Virus record (IMG/VR): IMGVR_UViG_3300007504_000006
Location: 1 to 64,000 of that record
Reading direction: 5' to 3' (one strand)
Length of the DNA stretch: 64,000 bases
Source of the DNA: a virus
The translations under genes were made by a program, and so were the position numbers. Under the pieces are notes generated by a model. It was not told the origin of the DNA, searched no databases, and was given only the letters and a program-made list of their open reading frames with translations. How positions within the stretch are numbered: position 1 is the stretch's first letter; every line of letters begins with the position of its first letter. Shown here in pieces: positions 35,906-43,756 of this stretch.

Positions 35906-36540
35906 TAAATAAATCCGTCCTTAACTAATTTTCCTGATTTAAAATCGTTCATAGTAAATTTTGTTCTAAGTTTACTAGGAGTTTGTTGTATTACCATATC
36001 AATTACCAAATTTAACATGCTAGGTACTTTTGAATTAAATCCATCTGAAAATCCTGCTTCTGCTGAATCTGTTTCTACATCTATATAATCGACATCTTGT
36101 CCTAAATCATATGCAAATGAACGAATTAAAACTGGAACATTACTAAACATTAAATCACCATATGCACTAAATTTTAATACAGGTGGAGGAGTTCCTCTTT
36201 TTTTATCATTCATCCCAAAATGCATTTTTGTTACAATACGTAAAAAATGCAAAACTGCAATCATGTAATGCCCTTCTGCCGCAGATTGAGCAGTTAGCGG
36301 ACCAGACACTTGTAAATTAGGCGGTCTACTTTTAGTAAAATAACTAACAGGATAATTTGTATGTGCCGTTTCATATTCACCATATTCTGCTTGATGAGAT
36401 ATATTAATAGTTGGTGTGTAAGGCCAAATTATCCCATTAAATTTTTTAAGGGGTAATAAAATAGGATTTGGTGCACCAGACTCTGTTTCTAATATATCAC
36501 TATTTCTTGGTAACGATACTCTTGCTCGTATATCTTTCAT
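35905..36540 (-). CDS. Baseplate tail-tube cap or initiator protein (gp48/gp54-like)
   Basis: A 211-residue protein with a strand motif FNGIIWPYTPTINISHQAEY (about residues 34-53), then a Pro-rich turn KSRPPNLQVSGPLTAQSAAE and a helix HYMIAVLHFLRIVTKMHFG. This pattern recalls T4-type gp48 or gp54 proteins that start the tail tube on the baseplate. It is shorter than T4 gp48 (364 residues). The gene overlaps the preceding one by four bases (ATGA) and precedes the gp53-like wedge, consistent with a baseplate role. I cannot decide between the gp48 and gp54 type. Confidence 0.6.
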   Translation of the reverse strand: MKDIRARVSLPRNSDILETESGAPNPILLPLKKFNGIIWPYTPTINISHQAEYGEYETAHTNYPVSYFTKSRPPNLQVSGPLTAQSAAEGHYMIAVLHFLRIVTKMHFGMNDKKRGTPPPVLKFSAYGDLMFSNVPVLIRSFAYDLGQDVDYIDVETDSAEAGFSDGFNSKVPSMLNLVIDMVIQQTPSKLRTKFTMNDFKSGKLVKDGFI

Positions 36541-37175
36541 CGCCTAATTCCTCGCATTACTATGCCAAATATTCTATCTCTAGATTTAGAATCGGTTTGT
36601 ATGTTTCCAAAATAATCATTGAATAATTCTCGCATTTGTAATTGATCATCTTCTTTTATTATATCGGATCTAAATTTTGAAGCGTTCATTCCGCCTTCCA
36701 TACTAGGTACTGTATATTTGTAAGAACGCTCTTGTCCTGTTTCAGGGTCTACAGAAGGTTCAGGTAATATATTTTCAGTATATTCTTGTACAACATTACC
36801 GGATTTTAATCGTTCAGCATCCTTAACACCTAATGCTAATACTACATAATTAGAAGAAGGATCCCTTCCTACTTTAGTTAAATCAGGTCTGTATGGCATA
36901 GTTTCTATAATATGATCTTTTGGTACTCCATACATTGTTGCAATTATATCTGCCTTCTCCTGAAATGTAAATGGATCAGTAGAGTAGTCACCTGCCGCAT
37001 GTGCCTGTTGTTGTTTTTTACCAAACATAGTAGCGATAAATACGTTGTTGGCACCAAACTTTTCACTTAAATGTTTATATACACCATAATGCCCTTTATG
37101 CATAGGCTGGAATCTGCCTCCATAAAATACAACCGGTGTTTTAGCAATTGCTTCAAAAAGTTCAAGAATTCTCAT
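36537..37175 (-). CDS. Nucleotidyltransferase of the NMN adenylyltransferase/cytidylyltransferase superfamily
   Basis: A 212-residue protein with the hallmark nucleotide-binding motif GRFQPMHKGHYG (about residues 20-31), whose G-R-F-Q-P-x-H-x-G-H form is typical of NadM-type NMN adenylyltransferases, and a C-terminal MNASKFRS loop that resembles the ISSTxxR phosphate-binding motif. It is the first gene of the leftward block, 10 to 15 bases after a late-like box. If active, it would adenylylate NMN or activate another small phosphate. With prs at 2053 it could join an NAD-related pathway, but no partner gene is visible here. Confidence 0.78.
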   Translation of the reverse strand: MRILELFEAIAKTPVVFYGGRFQPMHKGHYGVYKHLSEKFGANNVFIATMFGKKQQQAHAAGDYSTDPFTFQEKADIIATMYGVPKDHIIETMPYRPDLTKVGRDPSSNYVVLALGVKDAERLKSGNVVQEYTENILPEPSVDPETGQERSYKYTVPSMEGGMNASKFRSDIIKEDDQLQMRELFNDYFGNIQTDSKSRDRIFGIVMRGIRR

Positions 37176-37180
37176 ATTAA

Positions 37181-37188
37181 TATTTATT
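37181..37188 (-). promoter_or_regulatory. Late-like promoter box AATAAATA for the leftward block
   Basis: On the minus strand AATAAATA lies six bases before the ATG of the first leftward baseplate gene. It is flanked by a divergent sigma70-type promoter for gp55 at 37199-37227. The short distance would give a very short leader. Confidence 0.45.
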
Positions 37189-37198
37189 CGAAAAATTC

Positions 37199-37227
37199 TT
37201 GACTTTTTTTACCTTATAATGTATAAT
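37199..37227 (+). promoter_or_regulatory. Sigma70-type promoter before the gp55-like gene
   Basis: TTGACT (37199-37204), a 17-base spacer and a perfect TATAAT (37222-37227). It lies 27 bases before the ATG at 37255, and an SD-like GGAG occurs at 37247-37250. The gp55-type sigma gene would thus be transcribed by host-type polymerase before late genes. Confidence 0.75.
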
Positions 37228-37254
37228 AATAGCAGTAAATAACCACGGAGAATC

Positions 37255-38064
37255 ATGGCTGTAAAACGAAATTATTTAAACAATAAAGATATTTTAAAAC
37301 AAATACATTTATCAAAACAGACATATTGTGCATATACACATGATAAATTTAAGGATTACGATTTAATTGTAGCAGAACATGTTAATTGTATTGATATTGA
37401 AGATTTAACAGACGAAAATAAAGAAGAGGCAATTACCAATCGTAAAAAACGATTAGAAATTGACAAGGATGTAGAAGTAGAAATTGATCCAAATGATATT
37501 GTTTATAGAGTTTATGACTTTGCACACATACCTTTAGAACCAGGCAGAAAAAATAAACCTAAAACAATAGCGGATCATCATGCTAAAGTAAATTTTCCTC
37601 CTTTTAAACACTATGTTTGGAATCAAAATAAAAACAGATATAAAGAAGTAGCAAGATCACATTGGAAGGGCACTATTTCTACAGGTAAGTTTTGTGTTGA
37701 ACATGGATACATGACAGATGAACTTGCTAATATGTGTATGAAACTTACAGAACGATATGCTACACGATCTAATTGGCGAGGGTACACTTATGTAGATGAA
37801 ATGCGGTCGCAAGCATTATTGCAACTATCACAAATTTCATTACAATTTGATGAGAGCAAATCACAAAACCCATTTGCATATTATACTGCCGCAATTACAA
37901 ATTCTTTTACACGAGTATTAAATGTCGAAAAACGTAGTCAAAATATACGTGACGATCTACTAGAAAAAGCAGGACATAATCCTAGTTATACTAGACAAGT
38001 AGCACATCAAATTGCTATTGCTGAAAAAGCAGAAACAGAAAGAAGAGAACGAGGCGAAGTATAA
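37255..38064 (+). CDS. 55: Late-transcription sigma factor, gp55-like
   Basis: A 269-residue protein whose C-terminal half has the signature of T4-type gp55 sigma factors: YVDEMRSQALLQLSQISLQF (about residues 180-199) matches the sigma region 2 helix, followed by NPFAYYTAAITNSFTRVLN (about 207-225) and QNIRDDLLEKAG. gp55 directs host RNA polymerase to late boxes of the TATAAATA type with help of the sliding clamp. Recurring late-like boxes in this window fit this function. It has its own sigma70-type promoter. Its stop overlaps the next ATG by one base. Confidence 0.9.
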   Translation: MAVKRNYLNNKDILKQIHLSKQTYCAYTHDKFKDYDLIVAEHVNCIDIEDLTDENKEEAITNRKKRLEIDKDVEVEIDPNDIVYRVYDFAHIPLEPGRKNKPKTIADHHAKVNFPPFKHYVWNQNKNRYKEVARSHWKGTISTGKFCVEHGYMTDELANMCMKLTERYATRSNWRGYTYVDEMRSQALLQLSQISLQFDESKSQNPFAYYTAAITNSFTRVLNVEKRSQNIRDDLLEKAGHNPSYTRQVAHQIAIAEKAETERRERGEV

Positions 38065-38822
38065 TGCTTCATAGTAGAATCGATTTTAATGAAGACATTG
38101 CAACAAATGTTAGGTTATTTAATCCGTTTGGACCTAACATGTTTTATATGTCATTAAAAGATCGACATACAGCAGAACTGTTAGAAATAATTAATAAACT
38201 TAGTAGCCAACAAGATATAAAAGATAAATTAAATGCAATTGGTCAAATTGTTCACGGTACTAAAGGAAAAGAAAATCAAAAAAATAGTATAGTTGATGGA
38301 GAAATGTATCCTATACGTACAGAATTTTTAGAAGAAAATGATAAACAAATTCTTATAGATGTAATTACAAATTTAACATTAACATATGCTCAAATTGTTA
38401 CTTCTCATGCTAAAGATGATCTTGCATTAAGAGATGATTCTGATGCCATTGAAAAACTAAAAAAAGAAGAAAATGAATATGTGGCCGAAATACAAGGTCT
38501 TTGGTATGTTAAAATGAAGGCTGGAGATTTTCATATACTACATGAACATTCTACATCTGGAGCAACTATGAGTGGAGCAATATATTTAGATGTACCTGAG
38601 TTACCTTGGCCACAAGGTAATATAAATTGGATTCCTCCTGGCGGAGAAAACACTATGTATAATAGTACATGGCAACTTAGTCCTAAATCAGGCGATGTTA
38701 TTATGTGGCCTGCATGGTTATTACATACAGTATATCCATTTAAAAGTGATAAAGAACGAATTATGATTTCTTTTAATTCTATTTTATTAACCCAAAAAGG
38801 GGAGAAGTATAATGCTTTATAG
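38064..38822 (+). CDS. 2-oxoglutarate/Fe(II) oxygenase-like protein, tandem copy 1
   Basis: A 252-residue protein with the 2OG-FeII_Oxy_5-type pattern: GDFHILHEHSTSG (about residue 155, His ligands), the strand SGAIYLDVPELPWPQGN, and a distal His and Arg in LLHTVYPFKSDKERIMISFN. It is clearly paralogous to the next gene: both start with the form DIGTDA or DIATNV followed by FNPFGPN, and their central strands align throughout. It starts inside the gp55 stop (one-base overlap). The substrate is unknown; tandem copies suggest different substrates or a heteromeric enzyme. Confidence 0.8.
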   Translation: MLHSRIDFNEDIATNVRLFNPFGPNMFYMSLKDRHTAELLEIINKLSSQQDIKDKLNAIGQIVHGTKGKENQKNSIVDGEMYPIRTEFLEENDKQILIDVITNLTLTYAQIVTSHAKDDLALRDDSDAIEKLKKEENEYVAEIQGLWYVKMKAGDFHILHEHSTSGATMSGAIYLDVPELPWPQGNINWIPPGGENTMYNSTWQLSPKSGDVIMWPAWLLHTVYPFKSDKERIMISFNSILLTQKGEKYNAL

Positions 38823-39570
38823 TAATATTAATATTAATTCCGATATTGGAACTGATGCAAGTTTTTTTAATCCATTTGGTCCTAATATTTTATATTATAA
38901 ATTACAACCCGATGTTTTAAAAAAAACATTAGATTGTGTAAATGCATACCGAAGTGATCGAGAATATATCGAAGAATTAAAAACCAAAGGACAAATAATC
39001 CAAGGAACTAGATCACAAGAAAGTCAATCAAATTCTATTGTTAGTGGTGAAATGCTACTAATAGAACAAGAGTTTCAAGAAAAACATTTTGATAATATTA
39101 TTCAAGATATTATTAATATAACTAGTTATAATTATGGATTACAATCTGCTAAATTTAGTGTATTCGATATGGGTATGCGAGATATACAAGACGAATATAT
39201 AAAAGAAATTGACGAAGATATATCGTCATTGAAAGTTTCTATTAAAGATTGTTGGTTTGTTGTTTTAAAAGAAGGAGATTTCCATATTTTACATGAACAT
39301 CATTATGGAGGAGCAATTCTTAGTGGAGCAATTTATTTAGATGTACCTGAAAAGCCGTGGCCTCAAGGTAATATTAATTGGATAGTTAATGGAGTTTCAA
39401 CTCATATGTTTAACTCTAGTTGGGGATTACAACCAACCACAGGAGATGTTTTTATGTGGCCGTCTTGGATTAAACATTCAGTGTATCCTTTTAAAGGAGA
39501 AGGAGAACGAATTATGATATCGTTTAATGCAACCCTTTTACGTGCAAGAGATAAAAAAAATGACAAATAA
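38812..39570 (+). CDS. 2-oxoglutarate/Fe(II) oxygenase-like protein, tandem copy 2
   Basis: A 252-residue paralogue of the preceding gene, exactly the same length. Iron-site residues are kept: GDFHILHEHHYGGAILSG, SGAIYLDVPEKPWPQGN and IKHSVYPFKGEGERIMISFN. It overlaps the first copy by 11 bases and gp47 by 11 bases, so the group is tightly packed. The two copies align over the whole length, indicating duplication of an entire gene, with divergence mostly in the helical middle (about residues 80-130). Confidence 0.8.
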   Translation: MLYSNININSDIGTDASFFNPFGPNILYYKLQPDVLKKTLDCVNAYRSDREYIEELKTKGQIIQGTRSQESQSNSIVSGEMLLIEQEFQEKHFDNIIQDIINITSYNYGLQSAKFSVFDMGMRDIQDEYIKEIDEDISSLKVSIKDCWFVVLKEGDFHILHEHHYGGAILSGAIYLDVPEKPWPQGNINWIVNGVSTHMFNSSWGLQPTTGDVFMWPSWIKHSVYPFKGEGERIMISFNATLLRARDKKNDK

Positions 39571-40588
39571 TTTATTTAAAAAAGTAGCATGTTTTACAGA
39601 TATACATTTTGGTTTAAGAAATAATAGTAGATTACACAATACAGATTGTGAAGAATTTATTAAATGGTTTATTGAAGAAGCTAAAAAAGAAAAATGTGAA
39701 ACTTGTATATTTTTAGGTGATTGGCATCATCATAGGGCATCTATTAATGTTAGCACATTAAATTATACAATGTCTAATTTAGAATTTTTATCTAAAGCAT
39801 TTACAAATGTATTTGTTATAATGGGCAATCATGATTTATTTTACAGAGATAAACGAGAAATTAATAGTGTAGCATTTGGTGGATTATATGATAATGTACA
39901 TATTGTAAATAGTATTTTTACAGAAGGTGATGTTAGCATTGTTCCATGGTTGGTACAAGACGAATGGAAGGAAATGCCTAATATAAAATCTAGGTATATA
40001 TTTGGTCATTTCGAATTAGGCGGATTTCAAATGAATCAACTTGTAGCAATGCCAGAAAATGGAGGATTGGGACAACAACATTTTAAAAATCAAGAATATG
40101 TTTTTAGCGGTCACTTTCATAATAGACAACAACAAAAAAATGTAGTGTATATAGGTAATACTTTTCCACATAATTATTCTGATACTTGGCAAGATAATAG
40201 AGGAATGATGATATTAGAATGGGGTAAAGAACCACAATATACTGCATGGCCAAATGCACCATCATTTAAAACAATTAATCTTAGTAAATTAATTGATGCA
40301 CCAGAAAAATATTTAAAACCAAAAACATATATAAGAGTAACATTAGACATAGATATTTCATATGAAGAAGCAACTCATATTAAACAAGCATTTACAGACG
40401 AATATAAATTACGAGAAATAGTATTATTACCAGAACGAGAGGACGAACACGAGGTAGATTGGTCCGAAGGAGAGGTTCCAAAATTTGAATCTGTAGATCA
40501 AATAGTATTAAGCGAACTTTCTACTATTAAATCGACCCATATTGATAACAATAAATTGGTTGACATCTATAACAATCTGACTGTATAA
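39560..40588 (+). CDS. 47: Recombination endonuclease subunit gp47 (Mre11/SbcD-like)
   Basis: A 342-residue protein with all calcineurin-type phosphoesterase motifs: DIHFG (about residue 14), GDWHHHR (about 51), GNHD (about 88), GHFE and GHFHNR (about 191). I use the ATG at 39560 (MTNNLFKKVACFTDIH), which is 11 bases inside the preceding stop; a longer in-frame start at 39527 lies within the preceding gene. With gp46 it forms a nuclease that resects DNA ends for recombination-dependent replication. It is followed by gp46 with a promoter in the last bases of this gene. Confidence 0.95.
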   Translation: MTNNLFKKVACFTDIHFGLRNNSRLHNTDCEEFIKWFIEEAKKEKCETCIFLGDWHHHRASINVSTLNYTMSNLEFLSKAFTNVFVIMGNHDLFYRDKREINSVAFGGLYDNVHIVNSIFTEGDVSIVPWLVQDEWKEMPNIKSRYIFGHFELGGFQMNQLVAMPENGGLGQQHFKNQEYVFSGHFHNRQQQKNVVYIGNTFPHNYSDTWQDNRGMMILEWGKEPQYTAWPNAPSFKTINLSKLIDAPEKYLKPKTYIRVTLDIDISYEEATHIKQAFTDEYKLREIVLLPEREDEHEVDWSEGEVPKFESVDQIVLSELSTIKSTHIDNNKLVDIYNNLTV

Positions 40589-40589
40589 T
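40560..40589 (+). promoter_or_regulatory. Sigma70-type promoter before gp46
   Basis: TTGACA (40560-40565), an 18-base spacer and TATAAT (40584-40589), at the end of gp47. The ATG of gp46 begins at 40598, only about nine bases after the -10 box, so transcripts starting at the usual distance would be leaderless or nearly so. Confidence 0.65.
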
Positions 40590-40597
40590 AATAGATT

Positions 40598-42331
40598 ATG
40601 CTTACTATCAAAGAAATTACCATCAAGAATTTTATGAGTGTTGGTAATGTAACACAAGGAGTTCTTTTAAACGATACTGGTTTAACTTTAGTTCTTGGAA
40701 ACAATTTAGATTTAGGCGGAGACGGGTCACGCAATGGTACAGGAAAAACAACTCTTGTAAATGCGTTATCTTATGGTCTATTTGGTCTTCCATTAACTAA
40801 TATCAGACGTGATAATTTAATCAATAAAACCAATGGCAAACATATGCTTGTCACGATTGAATTTTCATGCAATCGTGTAACGTATAGAATTGAACGAGGA
40901 CGTAAACCAGGTATATTAAAATTTTATGTTAACGACTCTGAACAAATAGATGAAACAGACGAAGGACAAGGTGAAAGTAAATTAACACAAAAGCAAATAG
41001 ATAAAGTTCTAGGTATGACACATAATATGTTTAAACATGTTATGGCACTTAATACATACACAGAACCTTTTCTTGCTATGAAACAAAATGATCAACGAAA
41101 CTTAATAGAAGAATTGTTAGGTATTACTTTACTTTCAGAAAAAGCGGCATTATTAAAAGAATTAGTTAAAGAAACAAAAGATAACCATAAAGAAGAAGAA
41201 TACAGAATAGGTGGAATTCAACAAGCAAATGAACAAATAGAAAGTTCTATTAACGATTTACAACGTCGAAGTGATTTGTGGGACAGGAAGCATAAAGAAA
41301 ATATAGAAGAATTAAAAAATAAATTACTAGAATTATCTGAAGTAGATATAGATATAGAATTGCAAGCTCATAAGGACTTAGAAGCATATAGTGAGCTTCA
41401 AAGAAAAACGTCGCAATTAGACGGGAATATTGCACAAATTGACACCAAAATCTCCAAGTTAAATCAAGACCTATCAAGTATAAAAGATGATGCATGTTAC
41501 GTATGTGGAAAACCATTAGATGATGAGTTGCATAAAAAACTATTAAAAACAAAAGAAGATAAATTAAAAAATTATACAGAAGAAGTGTCTGAGTATAAAC
41601 GAGAAAGAGAAGACCTAGGATCGTTAGGCAAGCAACCAATTACCCATTATGATAAAATAAGCGATGCATATAATCACAAAACAACATTAGATACGTTATC
41701 AAATCAATTAGAAAGTAAATTAACAGAAACAAATCAGTACATAGAACAAATAGAAACACTTCAAGATAAAGGATTACAAGAAATAAATTGGAACAAAATT
41801 AACGAATTAAATAATTTAAAAGAACACCAAGAATTTTTATTAAAGCTTCTTACAAATAAGGATTCTTTTATAAGAAAGAAGATTATAGACCAAAACTTAG
41901 CATATTTAAATACAAGGCTTAAATATTACTTACAAAAACTAGGTCTACCACATTATGTAAATTTTCAAAGTGATTTAACTGTAGAAATTACAGAGCATGG
42001 AAGAGATTTAGATTTTGATAACTTATCACGAGGAGAGCGTAATAGGCTTATACTAGGTTTAAGTTTCTCGTTTAGGGATATATTTGAATCTATGAATACT
42101 CCAATTAATTTAATGTTTATAGACGAATTAATTGACTCCGGAATGGACACAACCGGAGTTGAGTCTGCATTGGCTGAGCTTAAAAGAATTACAAGGGAAC
42201 GAAATAAAAATATATTTTTAATTTCACATAAAGACGAACTTGTAGGACGAGTAAATGATATATTAAATGTAGTTAAAGAAGATGGATTTACATCATTTAG
42301 TTGCGATAAGGAAGTACTAGAACATGTCTGA
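40598..42331 (+). CDS. 46: Recombination endonuclease subunit gp46 (Rad50/SbcC-like ATPase)
   Basis: A 577-residue SMC-type ATPase. It has a Walker A GSRNGTGKTT (about residues 44-53), a coiled coil interrupted by a zinc hook CYVCGKPLDD (about 300), an ABC signature LSRGERNRLILGLS (about 478) and a Walker B LMFIDELIDSGMD (about 510). It is the partner of gp47 just upstream. The 577 residues agree with T4 gp46 (560). The end overlaps the next small gene by eight bases. It acts in DNA-end processing and recombination-dependent replication. Confidence 0.96.
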   Translation: MLTIKEITIKNFMSVGNVTQGVLLNDTGLTLVLGNNLDLGGDGSRNGTGKTTLVNALSYGLFGLPLTNIRRDNLINKTNGKHMLVTIEFSCNRVTYRIERGRKPGILKFYVNDSEQIDETDEGQGESKLTQKQIDKVLGMTHNMFKHVMALNTYTEPFLAMKQNDQRNLIEELLGITLLSEKAALLKELVKETKDNHKEEEYRIGGIQQANEQIESSINDLQRRSDLWDRKHKENIEELKNKLLELSEVDIDIELQAHKDLEAYSELQRKTSQLDGNIAQIDTKISKLNQDLSSIKDDACYVCGKPLDDELHKKLLKTKEDKLKNYTEEVSEYKREREDLGSLGKQPITHYDKISDAYNHKTTLDTLSNQLESKLTETNQYIEQIETLQDKGLQEINWNKINELNNLKEHQEFLLKLLTNKDSFIRKKIIDQNLAYLNTRLKYYLQKLGLPHYVNFQSDLTVEITEHGRDLDFDNLSRGERNRLILGLSFSFRDIFESMNTPINLMFIDELIDSGMDTTGVESALAELKRITRERNKNIFLISHKDELVGRVNDILNVVKEDGFTSFSCDKEVLEHV

Positions 42332-42527
42332 AACACCATGGATTGATAGAAGATCATTATTAGACATAACTCAACAATCTAGAGGAGGAGCTGGATTGGC
42401 ACCATTAGATATGGGATATGTATACGTCTTTAAAAACGGAGAAACCAGACATTGTTTAGATGACTCGGAGGCATATAACTTTTATGCAGATAACAAAGAA
42501 CGACTTGACTCAGAACCAACAATTTAA
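42324..42527 (+). CDS. Small hypothetical protein downstream of gp46
   Basis: A 67-residue protein starting MSETPWIDRRSLLD, overlapping the gp46 stop by eight bases. It has an N-terminal acidic/Trp segment, a Gly-rich middle (QQSRGGAGLAPLDMG) and a YVYVFKNGETRHCLDD hairpin. The DHODH-like gene starts inside its end in another frame. No family is recognised. Confidence 0.55.
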   Translation: MSETPWIDRRSLLDITQQSRGGAGLAPLDMGYVYVFKNGETRHCLDDSEAYNFYADNKERLDSEPTI

Positions 42528-43236
42528 ATTTTTTATAGCGGCCCCGTTTGGCAATTATATTAAACATAAAAATGCAATTAATGTTAGAGGTTCTTTTACA
42601 ATATTACGTAGACCAGGATTAATTAAACAACTATTTAGAACTCTTAGATATGATTTTTCTAAAAAAGGATGGAAGAACGAATTAGGACTCCGTAATCCGG
42701 GTATAAAACACGGACTTAATAAATACAGAAACAACGGCAAAGAAGTTATAAGTATTGCCGCAATTATGCCTAGAGATTGGGGTGACTTTGCAAAAGACAT
42801 ACCCGATCATGTAAACTTAGAATTAAATTTAAGTTGTCCAAATATCGATAAAGTAGAAATAGATTATAAAGCTCTTACTAAGTTTTATAATGCATTTTGG
42901 GATAATAAACGAGAATGGTGTATAGCCAAAATATCGCCCCTATCTACAGAGGACGAAATCAAGCGATTATTAGACATTGGGTTTGGTCAGATCCACTGCT
43001 CCAACACCCTCCCTATTACTGGCGGAGGATTGAGCGGAAAGGAATTGATAAGTTACACGATCAAACTCATAGATTACATAAAGACACACTTTCCCTCAGT
43101 GAAGATTATCGCAGGAGGAGGGATTGATCATATAGATATTGTAAATTACTATAAAGGTAAAGGTGCAGATTATTTCAGTTTAGGAACTGTATGTTTTACA
43201 CCTTGGAAATTATCAAAAATACTTAATGCCAAGTAA
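42484..43236 (+). CDS. Dihydroorotate dehydrogenase-like flavoprotein
   Basis: An about 250-residue protein with the FMN TIM-barrel pattern of DHODH: FFIAAPFGNYI (about residue 17), NLELNLSCPNIDKV (about 120), ISPLSTEDEIKRLLDIGFGQ, HCSNTLPITGGGLSGKELIS (about 175), IIAGGGIDHIDIV and DYFSLGTVCF for FMN phosphate binding. The Cys in LSCPN corresponds to the catalytic base of class 1A enzymes. I chose the Met at 42484 because GGAGG lies at 42467-42471; the start at 42460 is possible. It oxidises dihydroorotate to orotate in pyrimidine synthesis; phage use fits nucleotide supply. It is shorter than bacterial enzymes (about 310-340). Confidence 0.82.
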   Translation: MQITKNDLTQNQQFKFFIAAPFGNYIKHKNAINVRGSFTILRRPGLIKQLFRTLRYDFSKKGWKNELGLRNPGIKHGLNKYRNNGKEVISIAAIMPRDWGDFAKDIPDHVNLELNLSCPNIDKVEIDYKALTKFYNAFWDNKREWCIAKISPLSTEDEIKRLLDIGFGQIHCSNTLPITGGGLSGKELISYTIKLIDYIKTHFPSVKIIAGGGIDHIDIVNYYKGKGADYFSLGTVCFTPWKLSKILNAK

Positions 43237-43756
43237 AAGTAAAATAAAAGGCAGTTCATTTGAAAGAGAAATAGCAAAAGAACTATCGGATTTATATAAT
43301 GAGAGCTTTGTAAGAACTCCATCGTCGGGTGCTTATGTTGGCGGCTCTAATGTTGCAAGAAAAGATTTTTTATCCGAGGGTCAGGTACAATCCTTCAGAG
43401 GAGACATAATACCACCCGACGACTGGAAATATTTTAATGTTGAATGTAAATCGTATGCTGATTTCCCTTTCCACCAATTACTATACCAAGGCGATATTAG
43501 ACTATTAGATGAATGGATAGAACAAATACTAGAAGTGGCAGAAGAAAAAGATTTAAACTTATTGATACTAAAATTTAACCGCAAAGGCAAATACATAGGC
43601 TTCCAAGAACACTTACTTAATTCCTCATTTTATACATATAGACACGCAAATTATAAAGGCTGGATTTTTACAAGCTACAAAGATTTTATGGAACAAAACA
43701 ATGGCTCAATTAAATACCTCTCAGTTGAAGGGGTACCACAGCCTCTATTGTCGTAA
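43226..43756 (+). CDS. PD-(D/E)XK nuclease-like protein
   Basis: A 176-residue basic protein with the PD-(D/E)XK layout: an early Glu helix KGSSFEREIAKELSDL (about residues 8-23), an Asp in SFRGDIIPPDD (about 57-67) and FNVECKSYADF (about 72-82), where Glu-x-Lys completes the site. This pattern occurs in Holliday-junction resolvases and phage homing or repair nucleases. It overlaps the DHODH-like gene by 11 bases. A structured, non-coding stretch follows directly. A role in recombination beside gp46/gp47 is plausible, but it may also be a free-standing homing nuclease. Confidence 0.6.
   Translation: MPSKSKIKGSSFEREIAKELSDLYNESFVRTPSSGAYVGGSNVARKDFLSEGQVQSFRGDIIPPDDWKYFNVECKSYADFPFHQLLYQGDIRLLDEWIEQILEVAEEKDLNLLILKFNRKGKYIGFQEHLLNSSFYTYRHANYKGWIFTSYKDFMEQNNGSIKYLSVEGVPQPLLS

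Noticed and set aside
41250-41639. Reverse frame of 129 codons opposite the gp46 coiled coil
   Set aside because: It is a shadow of a coiled-coil coding region and looks like hydrophobic low complexity without a start site.
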